Part shown: piece after piece, positions 1 through 6,678 of the stretch
How positions within the stretch are numbered: the stretch's first letter is position 1
How the letters are laid out: each line of letters opens with the position of its first letter
Assembly: GCA_023417885.1 (NCBI GenBank)
Contig: JAEZED010000156.1
Coordinates: forward strand, 1 to 22,348
Length of the DNA stretch: 22,348 bases
From: Planctomycetota bacterium
GTDB taxonomy: Bacteria > Planctomycetota > Phycisphaerae > Tepidisphaerales > Tepidisphaeraceae
Reading direction: 5' to 3'
Position numbers and translations under genes: made by a program
The notes under the pieces: model-generated
Seen by the model: the letters and a program-made list of their open reading frames with translations, nothing else
What the model was told of the DNA's origin: nothing
The model's database searches: none

Positions 1-122
1 CCGCGAGCGTGCTTGCGGATCCGCCGAAGCCGGCGGTCGGGCAACGGAGCGCGCGCTCCGGCGGTGTCGCGTCCGGGCGGGGCACGACCCGCGCCCGACC
101 CCGGCGAGCGGCCGCCGTGACG

Positions 123-128
123 TATGAT
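123..128 (+). promoter_or_regulatory. Candidate -10 hexamer for a leaderless sigma-factor mRNA
   Basis: TATGAT sits exactly at -12 to -7 relative to GTG 135, where a -10 element would be if transcription began at the start codon. No convincing -35 is visible and there is no Shine-Dalgarno before the GTG. Inferred only from spacing. Confidence 0.35.
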
Positions 129-134
129 CCGGGG

Positions 135-794
135 GTGAGCGTGCCGGAACCGGCCATCCACGAGCAACACCGGGTTTCCGAGTCGCAGGGCGACGTCGAT
201 GAACCGATGGACCTCGAAGGCGCTGGCCCGGCCGGCATGGCGGAGGGTCCGCCGGCCAGCGCCGATGATCCGGTCAGTCCCGGCAGCAGCATCACGCTCT
301 TCGAGCAGGCGGTCGAGCAGAACAGCCGTCGCCTGCTGGCGATAGCGCGGGCGATCGTCGGCTACCGCGCCAGCCCGGAAGACGTCGTGCAGCAGGCCGT
401 CATGAACCTCTACCGCCACCGCGCGCGGTACGACTGGCGCAAGCCGGGCGGGCTGCTGAAGCGGGCGGTGGTGAACGAGGCGCTTCGCCTCCTGCGCCCC
501 CCGCGGATGACGATGGTGGCTGATGACCATCCCGCGGCGTTCCGCGCTCCGTCGAGCGATCTGGAGACGAATGAGACGGTGCGGAAGGTGCGCGAGGCGA
601 TCGACCAGCTCCCTGACCACTTCAGGGCGGCCCTCGTGCTGTGCGAGTACGAGGGAATGAGCTACGCTCAGATCGCCGAGACCCTGGAGGCCAGCATCCC
701 CCAGATCAAGACCTGGCTCCACCGGGCCCGGCGGAAGCTGGCGACGATCCTCGAGCCTTATGTCAACGAACAGGCCGCCGCCGGGCAGCAGTAA
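135..794 (+). CDS. ECF-type RNA polymerase sigma factor
   Basis: An alternative sigma factor that would direct RNA polymerase to a dedicated set of promoters. From the GTG at 135 it is 219 residues. A sigma region 2 helical block lies around residues 55-120 (SPEDVVQQAVMNLYRHRARY, then the LLKRAVVNEALRLLR helix). Region 4 starts near residue 154 with DQLPDHFRAALVLCEYEGMS and the helix-turn-helix QIAETLEASIPQIKTWLHRARRKL. Regions 1 and 3 are absent, as in ECF sigmas. The frame is open upstream to 9, but that extension is Arg/Ala-rich and unlike the family. GTG 135 is chosen because TATGAT lies exactly at -12 to -7 from it; ATG 206 is the alternative. No Shine-Dalgarno is seen. The next gene looks like its anti-sigma factor, 68 bp downstream. 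The family call is firm, the start uncertain, the regulon unknown. Confidence 0.85.
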   Translation: MSVPEPAIHEQHRVSESQGDVDEPMDLEGAGPAGMAEGPPASADDPVSPGSSITLFEQAVEQNSRRLLAIARAIVGYRASPEDVVQQAVMNLYRHRARYDWRKPGGLLKRAVVNEALRLLRPPRMTMVADDHPAAFRAPSSDLETNETVRKVREAIDQLPDHFRAALVLCEYEGMSYAQIAETLEASIPQIKTWLHRARRKLATILEPYVNEQAAAGQQ

Positions 795-862
795 CGATCA
801 ACCAATGCCGATCGGCAACAACCCATGACGGGCGTTCGGCCCAAGAGAACACGAGTGCGATC

Positions 863-1474
863 ATGAGCGACCCCACAGAGAACCTCACGAACCCGGCCGG
901 GCACGCCGACGTGGAGATGTTCGACTTTTACGTCGCCCAGCTCGAGGCCTACCTCGACGGGGAACTCGACGCCGAGGAGGCAGCCCAGGTGCGTCGCCGC
1001 CTCATGCAGGAAGAGGCCTATGCCGCAGCGTTGGGCCGGCTTCACGCCCAGCGCGTCCAGCGGATGGAGGTCTTTCGGCAGATCGAGCAGCGGGAGGTCG
1101 ATCCCGCGGCCCCGACCCGCCTCGCGGCCTCCGCCAAGCGGATGAGGCTCCAGGCGCAGCTCGCCCCCGCGGGCGGCGGTGGAAGCTGGCCCACCTGGAC
1201 GAAGGTCGTCTTCGGCATGGCCGCCTGCCTGCTGGTGGGCTTCGGGGCGGGCATGATCGGAACGTACAACGTGGGCGAGTCGCCCACCGTCGCTGCCGAC
1301 CCCACGCCGCTGCCGGAGGTCGCCAGTCCGGAGTCATTCACCGGCTGGGTACTCTACGAGGACGGCCGGAGGCGCCTGGAGGTGCCACAGGATGCCGAGC
1401 CGATGCAGTTCGACGAGAACCGGATGACTCCCCTGGTGTTGCCGCAGAATCCGGGCCGCCAGCCCCCGCGGTGA
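863..1474 (+). CDS. Single-span membrane protein, probable anti-sigma factor
   Basis: A 203-residue protein that probably holds the sigma factor encoded just upstream at the membrane. Residues 15-60 carry an anti-sigma-like N-terminal motif (LEAYLDGELDAEEAAQVRRR, then an amphipathic helix). The usual zinc ligands HxxxCxxC are missing, so it would be a non-zinc variant. A single hydrophobic segment at about 112-135 (VVFGMAACLLVGFGAGMIG) is followed by a Pro-rich outer tail of about 65 residues. The frame is open upstream to 641, but that part overlaps the sigma gene. ATG 863 is chosen because the anti-sigma motif begins soon after it; the Shine-Dalgarno is weak. The anti-sigma role rests on the motif, topology and adjacency; I have no sequence match to a named family. 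Confidence 0.7.
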   Translation: MSDPTENLTNPAGHADVEMFDFYVAQLEAYLDGELDAEEAAQVRRRLMQEEAYAAALGRLHAQRVQRMEVFRQIEQREVDPAAPTRLAASAKRMRLQAQLAPAGGGGSWPTWTKVVFGMAACLLVGFGAGMIGTYNVGESPTVAADPTPLPEVASPESFTGWVLYEDGRRRLEVPQDAEPMQFDENRMTPLVLPQNPGRQPPR

Positions 1475-1521
1475 ATCCCCGCGGTCGGCAGGCCCGATGG
1501 CCCTGAACCGCTCCCCGGGCA

Positions 1522-1550
1522 TTGACCGGAGGGCGGTTCGTCCATTTAAT
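1522..1550 (+). promoter_or_regulatory. Sigma70-type promoter for the TPR/alpha-CTD gene
   Basis: TTGACC at 1522-1527 and TTTAAT at 1545-1550 are separated by 17 bp. Each matches the consensus at five of six bases. It lies in the 176-bp gap after the anti-sigma gene, in a locally AT-richer patch. Transcription would start near 1557, giving a leader of about 94 nt before ATG 1651. This is the best promoter match in the window and suggests the gene is not simply read through from the sigma operon. Confidence 0.55.
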
Positions 1551-1650
1551 CCGCCTGCCCCGGCGAATGCCGCAACGCCGACCCGCGCCTGGCGGTCCCG
1601 CCGGGCTCTTCTGTTTACCACACGTAGAAGCTCCGCCCAACCACAGGCTT

Positions 1651-2574
1651 ATGACCGCAGTCGACACGATCAACGAGAAGGCCGCCGCCGAGTTCTTCCA
1701 GCGTGGCCGCAAGGCCGAGGAGGTCGGCGATCTCGAGAAGGCCATCGACAACTACCAGCACGCGCTCAACGAGGACCAGGATCACGAGGAGGCGAGCTTC
1801 CGGCTGGCGGTGCTTTACGACCGGAAGGGGATGGACCACCAGGCGATCGAGCTCTACGAGCGGATCTGCACCGGCTCTCCCGTCCCGATGAACGCGCTGC
1901 TGAACCTCGCCGTGCTCTACGAGGACAACAACCTCTACGACGACGCGCGGCGATGCCTCCAGGCGATTCTCGACACGGACCCGAACAACGAGCGGGCGCG
2001 CCTCTACATGAGGGATGTCGAGAGCGCCAGCGAGATGTTCGTCGATGAGGAGCAGCGCACGCGCCAGCAGCGCGACGCCGTCCTCGACACGCCCGTCATG
2101 GACTTCGAGCTTTCCGTCCGCAGCCGCAACGCGCTGAAGAAGATGAACATCCAGACGCTGGGCGACCTGCTCCGCGTGCGCGAGGCCGACCTGCTCTCCT
2201 TCAAGAACTTCGGCGAGACCAGCCTCAGCGAGATCAAGAGCCTGCTCGCCAGCCGCGGCCTGCGGCTCGGCCAGCTCGCCGACCAGGCGGTCACCGCCAC
2301 CCCGCCCCCCAGCGCGTTCGGTGGGGAGCCCTCGCTCATGGCCGTCGACGGCGACGTCCCGCAGGAGCTGATGGAGAAGCCGGTGACCGAGATGGAGCTT
2401 TCTGTGCGCAGCCGCAAGGCGCTTCAGCGGCTGGACATCCAGACCGTGGGCGAGCTCGCCCAGCGGACGGAGGACGAGCTGCTGGGCTGCAAGAACTTCG
2501 GGCAGACGAGCCTGAACGAGATCAAGCAGATCCTCGCCAGCTTCGGCCTGAGCCTCCGGCGCATCGAGGACTGA
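1651..2574 (+). CDS. TPR protein with two C-terminal RNA polymerase alpha-CTD domains
   Basis: A 307-residue soluble protein with an unusual architecture. Residues 11-125 form about three tetratricopeptide repeats (for example DLEKAIDNYQHALNEDQDHE). After a linker come two copies of the helix-hairpin-helix C-terminal domain of the RNA polymerase alpha subunit, at about 150-207 and 248-307. Both keep the ELSVRSR and NFGxTSLxEIKxxLAS signatures. Against E. coli alpha-CTD, the Arg265 equivalent is kept in both copies. Asn268 is kept in copy 1 but is Lys in copy 2. Lys298 is Thr in both. There is no alpha N-terminal domain, so it is not RpoA. DNA binding or contact with RNA polymerase is inferred. 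ATG 1651 is chosen because the TPRs begin directly after it; no Shine-Dalgarno is seen. Confidence 0.85.
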   Translation: MTAVDTINEKAAAEFFQRGRKAEEVGDLEKAIDNYQHALNEDQDHEEASFRLAVLYDRKGMDHQAIELYERICTGSPVPMNALLNLAVLYEDNNLYDDARRCLQAILDTDPNNERARLYMRDVESASEMFVDEEQRTRQQRDAVLDTPVMDFELSVRSRNALKKMNIQTLGDLLRVREADLLSFKNFGETSLSEIKSLLASRGLRLGQLADQAVTATPPPSAFGGEPSLMAVDGDVPQELMEKPVTEMELSVRSRKALQRLDIQTVGELAQRTEDELLGCKNFGQTSLNEIKQILASFGLSLRRIED

Positions 2575-2601
2575 TACCGGCCACGCACTCACGACACGCG
2601 A

Positions 2602-2632
2602 CAGCCGGAAGCGCCCGCTTCCGGCTGTTTTT
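2602..2632 (+). terminator. Intrinsic terminator after the TPR/alpha-CTD gene
   Basis: Perfect 12-bp inverted repeat (CAGCCGGAAGCG at 2602-2613 and its complement at 2616-2627) followed at once by TTTTT. It starts 27 bp after the stop codon. The U-tract is only on the plus strand side. Confidence 0.85.
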
Positions 2633-2722
2633 GCGCTCGGAGGGCGCCGGTGGGCTGGACGAAGCGGATCGATTCGCGCATACTCGGGCTTCACACCACC
2701 CGTTCGCCCAGGCACGGACGCC

Positions 2723-4012
2723 ATGCGACGAGTTCTGACGCCCCCATTGCCTCAACGTCTGCAGCTTTGCTGCATCGCCCTCCTCTTCGGCCTCGCCGCG
2801 GCGGTCCTGTGCCTGGCGGCCATGGGCGGGTGCGACGCTTCCGCGGGCGCTGCCACCAGCAGCGAAGCCGGCTCGGCGCCGCTCGTGCGCGTGATGATCG
2901 TCTCGAAGGCCGAGGAAGTCTCGATCCAGGGAGCGCTGCCGCCGATCCTCTCGGGCGAGGGGCTCGGAGGAGCGGTGCGCCTGGCGCTTCCGGAGGCGCC
3001 CGTGAGCGTGGAGCTGCGGGACAACGGCTGGCACATCGGCAACCAGACCTTTCCGCGCGGCTCGCTGCGGCTGACCCCGCTGAAGGAGGGGAGCCTGAGC
3101 ATCAACGGCAAGCGCTACCGCGGGAGCCTGCGGCTCGTGCCGCGCAAGGAGGAGACGCGGCGGTTCGACGTGGTGAACGACGTGGACATTGAGAGTTATC
3201 TCCAGGGCGTGCTCCCAAGCGAGCTGCCCACGTGGTTCCACCCGACGACCTACGAGGCGCAGGCCGTCGTCGCGCGCACCTACGCCCTCTGGGAGATCAA
3301 GACGGCGGGGCGTGAACGCGGGCATTTCGATCTCTATCACAGCGACCGGAGCCAGGTGTACGGCGGGATCGATGCCGAGACGCGTCGCTCGCGACAGGCC
3401 GTGGCGCGGACGCGCGGGCAGGTCGCGGTGCACGACACGCCCGCGGGCCCGCGGATCTTCAAGGCTTACTTCCACAGCACCAGCGGCGGGGCGACGCTCG
3501 GGGTGGAGTCGGCGTTCAACGAGCCGCCGATCCGGGCGCTTTCGGCGCAGTCGCTGGGGGATCTGTCGAAGGAGAGCTCGCGCTACACCTGGAAGCCGAT
3601 CGTGCTGACGAAGCAGGAAGTGACGCGGCGTCTGAAGGCATGGGGCGAGGATCGCGGCAACGCCATCAAGCGGATGGCGCGGGTCGACAAGCTGGAGATC
3701 GCCGAGACCAACGAGTTCGGCCGCCCGACGCGGTTCGAGGTGGTCGATGTGCGGCAGAACCGTTACTCGCTGATCCCCGAGGAGATGCGCTGGGCGCTGA
3801 ACACCGGGGCGACCGACGGGACGCGCGTCTACAGCGGCTGGTTCACGCCGATCAACAACGAGACGAACATCGTCATCAGCGAGGGCCGCGGCTGGGGTCA
3901 CGGGGTAGGCATGTGCCAGTTCACGGCCGACGCCTGGGCGCAGCAGGGGAAGGATCACGTCGAGATCGTCACGCTCAGCTACCCCGGCACGAGCGTCGTC
4001 CGCGCTTATTGA
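2723..4012 (+). CDS. SpoIID/LytB domain protein (peptidoglycan-acting, probable lipoprotein)
   Basis: A 429-residue protein of the SpoIID/LytB family. Members are glycan-strand lytic transglycosylases or amidase enhancers. The N-terminus has a hydrophobic signal segment (about 13-33) ending in MGGC, so Cys37 may be a lipidation site. The SpoIID core includes DIESYLQGVLPSELPTW, where Glu167 matches the catalytic Glu of SpoIID. It is followed by EAQAVVARTYALWE and, near the C-terminus, the signature GRGWGHGVGMCQFTADAWA and LSYPGTSV. The family is not limited to spore formers, and nothing here suggests sporulation. The likely role is cell-wall remodelling outside the cytoplasmic membrane. It stands alone between an upstream terminator and a convergent gene. 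ATG 2723 is chosen because it gives the signal sequence. Family certain, substrate inferred. Confidence 0.9.
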   Translation: MRRVLTPPLPQRLQLCCIALLFGLAAAVLCLAAMGGCDASAGAATSSEAGSAPLVRVMIVSKAEEVSIQGALPPILSGEGLGGAVRLALPEAPVSVELRDNGWHIGNQTFPRGSLRLTPLKEGSLSINGKRYRGSLRLVPRKEETRRFDVVNDVDIESYLQGVLPSELPTWFHPTTYEAQAVVARTYALWEIKTAGRERGHFDLYHSDRSQVYGGIDAETRRSRQAVARTRGQVAVHDTPAGPRIFKAYFHSTSGGATLGVESAFNEPPIRALSAQSLGDLSKESSRYTWKPIVLTKQEVTRRLKAWGEDRGNAIKRMARVDKLEIAETNEFGRPTRFEVVDVRQNRYSLIPEEMRWALNTGATDGTRVYSGWFTPINNETNIVISEGRGWGHGVGMCQFTADAWAQQGKDHVEIVTLSYPGTSVVRAY

Positions 4013-4048
4013 CTCTTCATCGCCGAGGCGGCGGCCGAGGACGCCAAA

Positions 4049-5302
4049 TCAGTCGTCCCGCGTGCGCTGGCGACCGTCGCCGCCGCGATTGCGCTGGTAG
4101 CGGTCGCCGCGATCGCGGTAGCCGGTTCCGCCGTCGTAACTCCCGCCGTGTCCTCCGCGCCCGCCGCCGTAGCGGTCATCGTCACGGCGGCGGTCCTCTC
4201 GGGCGCAGGCGGCGAGGGCGGCCTGGTAGGCGAGACGGGCGTGCTTCAGGTCGTCCTCGGCACGGCGCATGCGAAACTCGGCCTTGTGCAGGTCGGCACC
4301 CAGCCGGTCGATGCGGGCGACGATTCCTGCCGCTTCCGACTCGAGGCGATGCACCTCGTCGAACCTGTGGTGGAGGTCGTCGATCTGGCCGCCGATGCGC
4401 TGCGCAAGCTCGCGGGCGTCGCAGGCCAGGGCGTCCAGGCGGGCGGCGTCCTGCTCGTATCGCCGTCCGTCGGCGAGCGCGCCGAAGTGGGCGGGATCGT
4501 GCTCCAGGTCGCGCTCGATGCGTGCCCATGCGGCGTCGTGATTGCGGCGGGCGTCGGCGATCCGGCGCTCGGCGTCGCGCATGGCCGGATCGCGGGCCAA
4601 GGCGTCGGCCTCCATCTCCGAAAGTCGCGCCTCGGCCCGCGCGAGATCGGCGCGCAGGCGGTCGGCTTCGCGCTGCGAACCCCACTGCCTGGCCTGTTCG
4701 AGCCGGAAGGCGACATCATCTCGCCAGGCGAGGGCGCGCTCCCAGTCGAAGCTGCCGCGGAGGCGGTGGAGCAGGAGGTCCCGCGTCTCGACGGCCTCGC
4801 GCTCGGCGCGGGCGATTCGCGCCCGCGCGTCGGCCATCACGGGGCCCTGCTCGGCGCGCCGGAAGTAGTCGTCGCGTGCGGCATCCGCGGCGGCGAAGGC
4901 GTCGGCGGCGCGCGACTTGAGCCGCGCCATCTCCGCCTCGGCGCTGCGGGCGTCGCGCAGGGCGTCGTCGCGCTGCTGCTCGAGGATCCGGATTTCGTGC
5001 AACCGGCCGTGCCGGCGCCCCTCGTCGAGGCGGCGCTCGACGATGTCCAGATCCCGACGGGCGGCGGACCGGCGTGCCACGAGGTCGTCACGCTCGCGCA
5101 GAGCGATGCCGAGGGCGTGCTCGGCGGCGCGCAGGTGCTTCTCGGCGCGCTCCAGTGCGCGGCGGGCGTCGCTCCACCCGCTGCCGCCGCCGAGGCCGAC
5201 CATCGGGGGCTCCATGAGGGGCAGCGGTGAACCCGCATGTGCCTCGCCTATGACTCCGCCCGCGCAATAGAGGGCCGCCGCGATCGCAATCGACCGTCTC
5301 AT
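4049..5302 (-). CDS. Secreted coiled-coil protein with Arg/Gly-rich tail
   Basis: Function not recognised. ATG 5302 gives 417 residues and has a strong Shine-Dalgarno (GAGGAGG) at the right distance. A signal peptide is visible at residues 1-24 (MRRSIAIAAALYCAGGVIGE, ending AHA). Residues about 40-365 are almost pure charged helix, rich in Ala, Arg, Glu and Asp, with heptad-like spacing and no Pro: a long coiled coil (for example RRALERAEKHLRAAEHALG). The last 50 residues change sharply to a low-complexity tail of Arg, Gly, Asp and Tyr (RYGGGRGGHGG, RDRGDRYQRNRGG). It may be a structural periplasmic or envelope protein. It is 36 bp from the convergent SpoIID gene and downstream of the LysM gene, with a terminator between. 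The long open frames on the opposite strand here are shadows. Confidence 0.75.
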   Translation of the reverse strand: MRRSIAIAAALYCAGGVIGEAHAGSPLPLMEPPMVGLGGGSGWSDARRALERAEKHLRAAEHALGIALRERDDLVARRSAARRDLDIVERRLDEGRRHGRLHEIRILEQQRDDALRDARSAEAEMARLKSRAADAFAAADAARDDYFRRAEQGPVMADARARIARAEREAVETRDLLLHRLRGSFDWERALAWRDDVAFRLEQARQWGSQREADRLRADLARAEARLSEMEADALARDPAMRDAERRIADARRNHDAAWARIERDLEHDPAHFGALADGRRYEQDAARLDALACDARELAQRIGGQIDDLHHRFDEVHRLESEAAGIVARIDRLGADLHKAEFRMRRAEDDLKHARLAYQAALAACAREDRRRDDDRYGGGRGGHGGSYDGGTGYRDRGDRYQRNRGGDGRQRTRDD

Positions 5303-5410
5303 CACAAGCCTCCTCTGGTTCCGTAGTTGTGTCGCAAGGTCAGACACGTCCCGCCGTTCCTGGTTTGGCGGGGGAGCGGGGGAACCACGGTGGAGGGTAC
5401 GCCCATAAAC

Positions 5411-5438
5411 GAAAGAACCGCAGCGCGTGGCTGCGGTT
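5411..5438 (-). terminator. Intrinsic terminator after the LysM gene
   Basis: On the minus strand AACCGCAG pairs with CTGCGGTT (5431-5438 and 5416-5423) around a 7-nt loop, followed by CTTTC. It lies 23 bp downstream of the LysM stop codon and before the coiled-coil gene. The U-tract is short. Confidence 0.6.
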
Positions 5439-5461
5439 CGGGAGGGCCGGGAGGGGCGGGC

Positions 5462-6340
5462 TTACTGGGGGAGGCGGAGCTTCATGCCCACCTTGAGATT
5501 GCCCGGGTCGCCGCCGATCACGTCCTTGTTCAGCTTGTAGAGCTCTTCCCAGAGCGCCGCGCGGCCGAGGCGCTTGGCGGCGATGAGCGAGAGGGTTTCT
5601 CCCGGGGCGACGACGTGCACATTGGCGTCGACAGCGCCGGCGGCGGGCTGCTCGGTGGGGGCGGCGGTGGTGGGCGTGGTCGCGGCGGGCGTGTGCGGGG
5701 GGATGATGAGCTTCTGCCCGACACGGAGACCTTTGGGCTTGACGTTCGGGTTTGCCTTCTGGATGAGCCCGAAGAGGTTGGCGTCGCCGTAGTAGTTCTG
5801 GGCGATGCTGGAGAAGCTCTCGCCGTTTGCAACGACGTGCGTGCGCACGCCCGAAAGGACGCCGTCGAGCGGCGTGCCGGCGGGGGCGGGGTCGGTGGCG
5901 GTTGCGGGAAGCGGCGCGCCTCCGGTCGCGGGATCGGCGACGGGCTGGAGCGGGTCGGGCTGCCGGATGTCGGTCGTGGGGATGACAAACTGATCGGGCA
6001 GCTCGGCGTCGCCTGCGCCGGGCGTGGGCGTGTCGGTGATGTGTGGATCGGCGCTGAAGGTGCTGGCGCCCCAGTCATCCTCCGCGGCGTTGGCGAGCAT
6101 TCCAAGGCCGGCCTTGGCCTCTTCGGAGAGGGGAACATCGACCGCGCCGCCGGCAGGTGCGGCGTTGTCGTCGGTGGGCTGAGGGAGGGGCGTGTCGATG
6201 CCGGCGAGGTCGTCGGCGGAGGCCTGCTGTGGCGTGTCGGGGCCAGTGAAGGTGAGCACGACGACGTACACGACCCCGAGGAGGAGGATCGCGGCGCCGG
6301 CGAGGAAGCCGATCTTGAGGTCTTTGCGCAGGAGAGCCAT
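5462..6340 (-). CDS. Membrane-anchored protein with two LysM domains
   Basis: A 292-residue protein that probably binds peptidoglycan. ATG 6340 has the Shine-Dalgarno GGAAAGGA upstream. One transmembrane helix lies at about 9-32 (IGFLAGAAILLLGVVYVVVL) with a short basic cytoplasmic end. A long linker rich in Pro, Ala and Asp (about 33-163) leads to two LysM modules at the C-terminus. LysM1 spans about 164-213 (HVVANGESFSSIAQNYYGD to LRVGQKLIIPP) and LysM2 about 240-292 (HVVAPGETLSLIAAKRLG to LKVGMKLRLP). The second module ends at the stop codon. No catalytic domain is present, so it is an anchor or scaffold rather than a hydrolase. The frame is open upstream to 6607, but that part has no domain. 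Confidence 0.9.
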   Translation of the reverse strand: MALLRKDLKIGFLAGAAILLLGVVYVVVLTFTGPDTPQQASADDLAGIDTPLPQPTDDNAAPAGGAVDVPLSEEAKAGLGMLANAAEDDWGASTFSADPHITDTPTPGAGDAELPDQFVIPTTDIRQPDPLQPVADPATGGAPLPATATDPAPAGTPLDGVLSGVRTHVVANGESFSSIAQNYYGDANLFGLIQKANPNVKPKGLRVGQKLIIPPHTPAATTPTTAAPTEQPAAGAVDANVHVVAPGETLSLIAAKRLGRAALWEELYKLNKDVIGGDPGNLKVGMKLRLPQ

Positions 6341-6446
6341 TTCGGGCGTCCTTTCCCGTGGGAACGTGTCGGAGGCGCGGCCGCATGAGCGGAGCGCCTG
6401 GCGCCCGGTTGCGCGTCTCCACGCGCGGAACGTGCGCCGAAGTGGC

Positions 6447-6474
6447 AATTTAGCAGCTTTCCCCGCGGCCTCAA
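6447..6474 (-). promoter_or_regulatory. Candidate promoter for the LysM gene
   Basis: On the minus strand TTGAGG (6474-6469) and TAAATT (6452-6447) are 16 bp apart, each matching four of six consensus bases. This is the only AT-rich spot in the GC-rich upstream gap. The leader would be about 100 nt. Confidence 0.35.
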
Positions 6475-6611
6475 GCGATGGCGGGCGGGTTTTTCTGCTC
6501 GACGCGCCAACCAGGCAGCCCGCTTCGGGGCCAAAGGGGGGCGGCGGGTTGCGGAGAGCCTCGGGAAGCGGGCGGCAAGTGGGAGCTGGGCGCCATGACC
6601 CCACCAAGACG

Positions 6612-6643
6612 CCGCCCCCACTCGGTTGCCGGAGTGGGGGCGG
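6612..6643 (-). terminator. Hairpin after secDF, probable terminator
   Basis: Perfect 12-bp inverted repeat (CCGCCCCCACTC at 6612-6623 and its complement at 6632-6643) with an 8-nt loop, 35 bp after the secDF stop. The following minus-strand sequence has no real U-tract (GTCTTGG), so it may instead be a Rho-associated or mRNA-stabilising hairpin. Confidence 0.55.
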
Positions 6644-6678
6644 GTGTTGTGCTTAGGTGTGTCGAGGGGTGCGGGCGA

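Larger units (their letters stand above)
6341..6678. other. 338-bp intergenic region between the LysM gene and secDF
   Basis: No gene is supported here. It holds the candidate LysM promoter, the Shine-Dalgarno leader next to 6340, and a perfect GC-rich hairpin at 6612-6643. The remainder is GC-rich sequence in which I see nothing. Open frames crossing it on the plus strand continue as antisense shadows of secDF. Confidence 0.6.

Noticed and set aside
9..134. Upstream extension of the sigma factor
   Set aside because: Arg/Ala/Pro-rich with no family similarity. A -10-like hexamer inside it points to GTG 135 as the start.
1615..2724. 369-residue open frame on the minus strand
   Set aside because: Antisense to the TPR/alpha-CTD gene; it only mirrors that gene's internal repeats and runs through its terminator.
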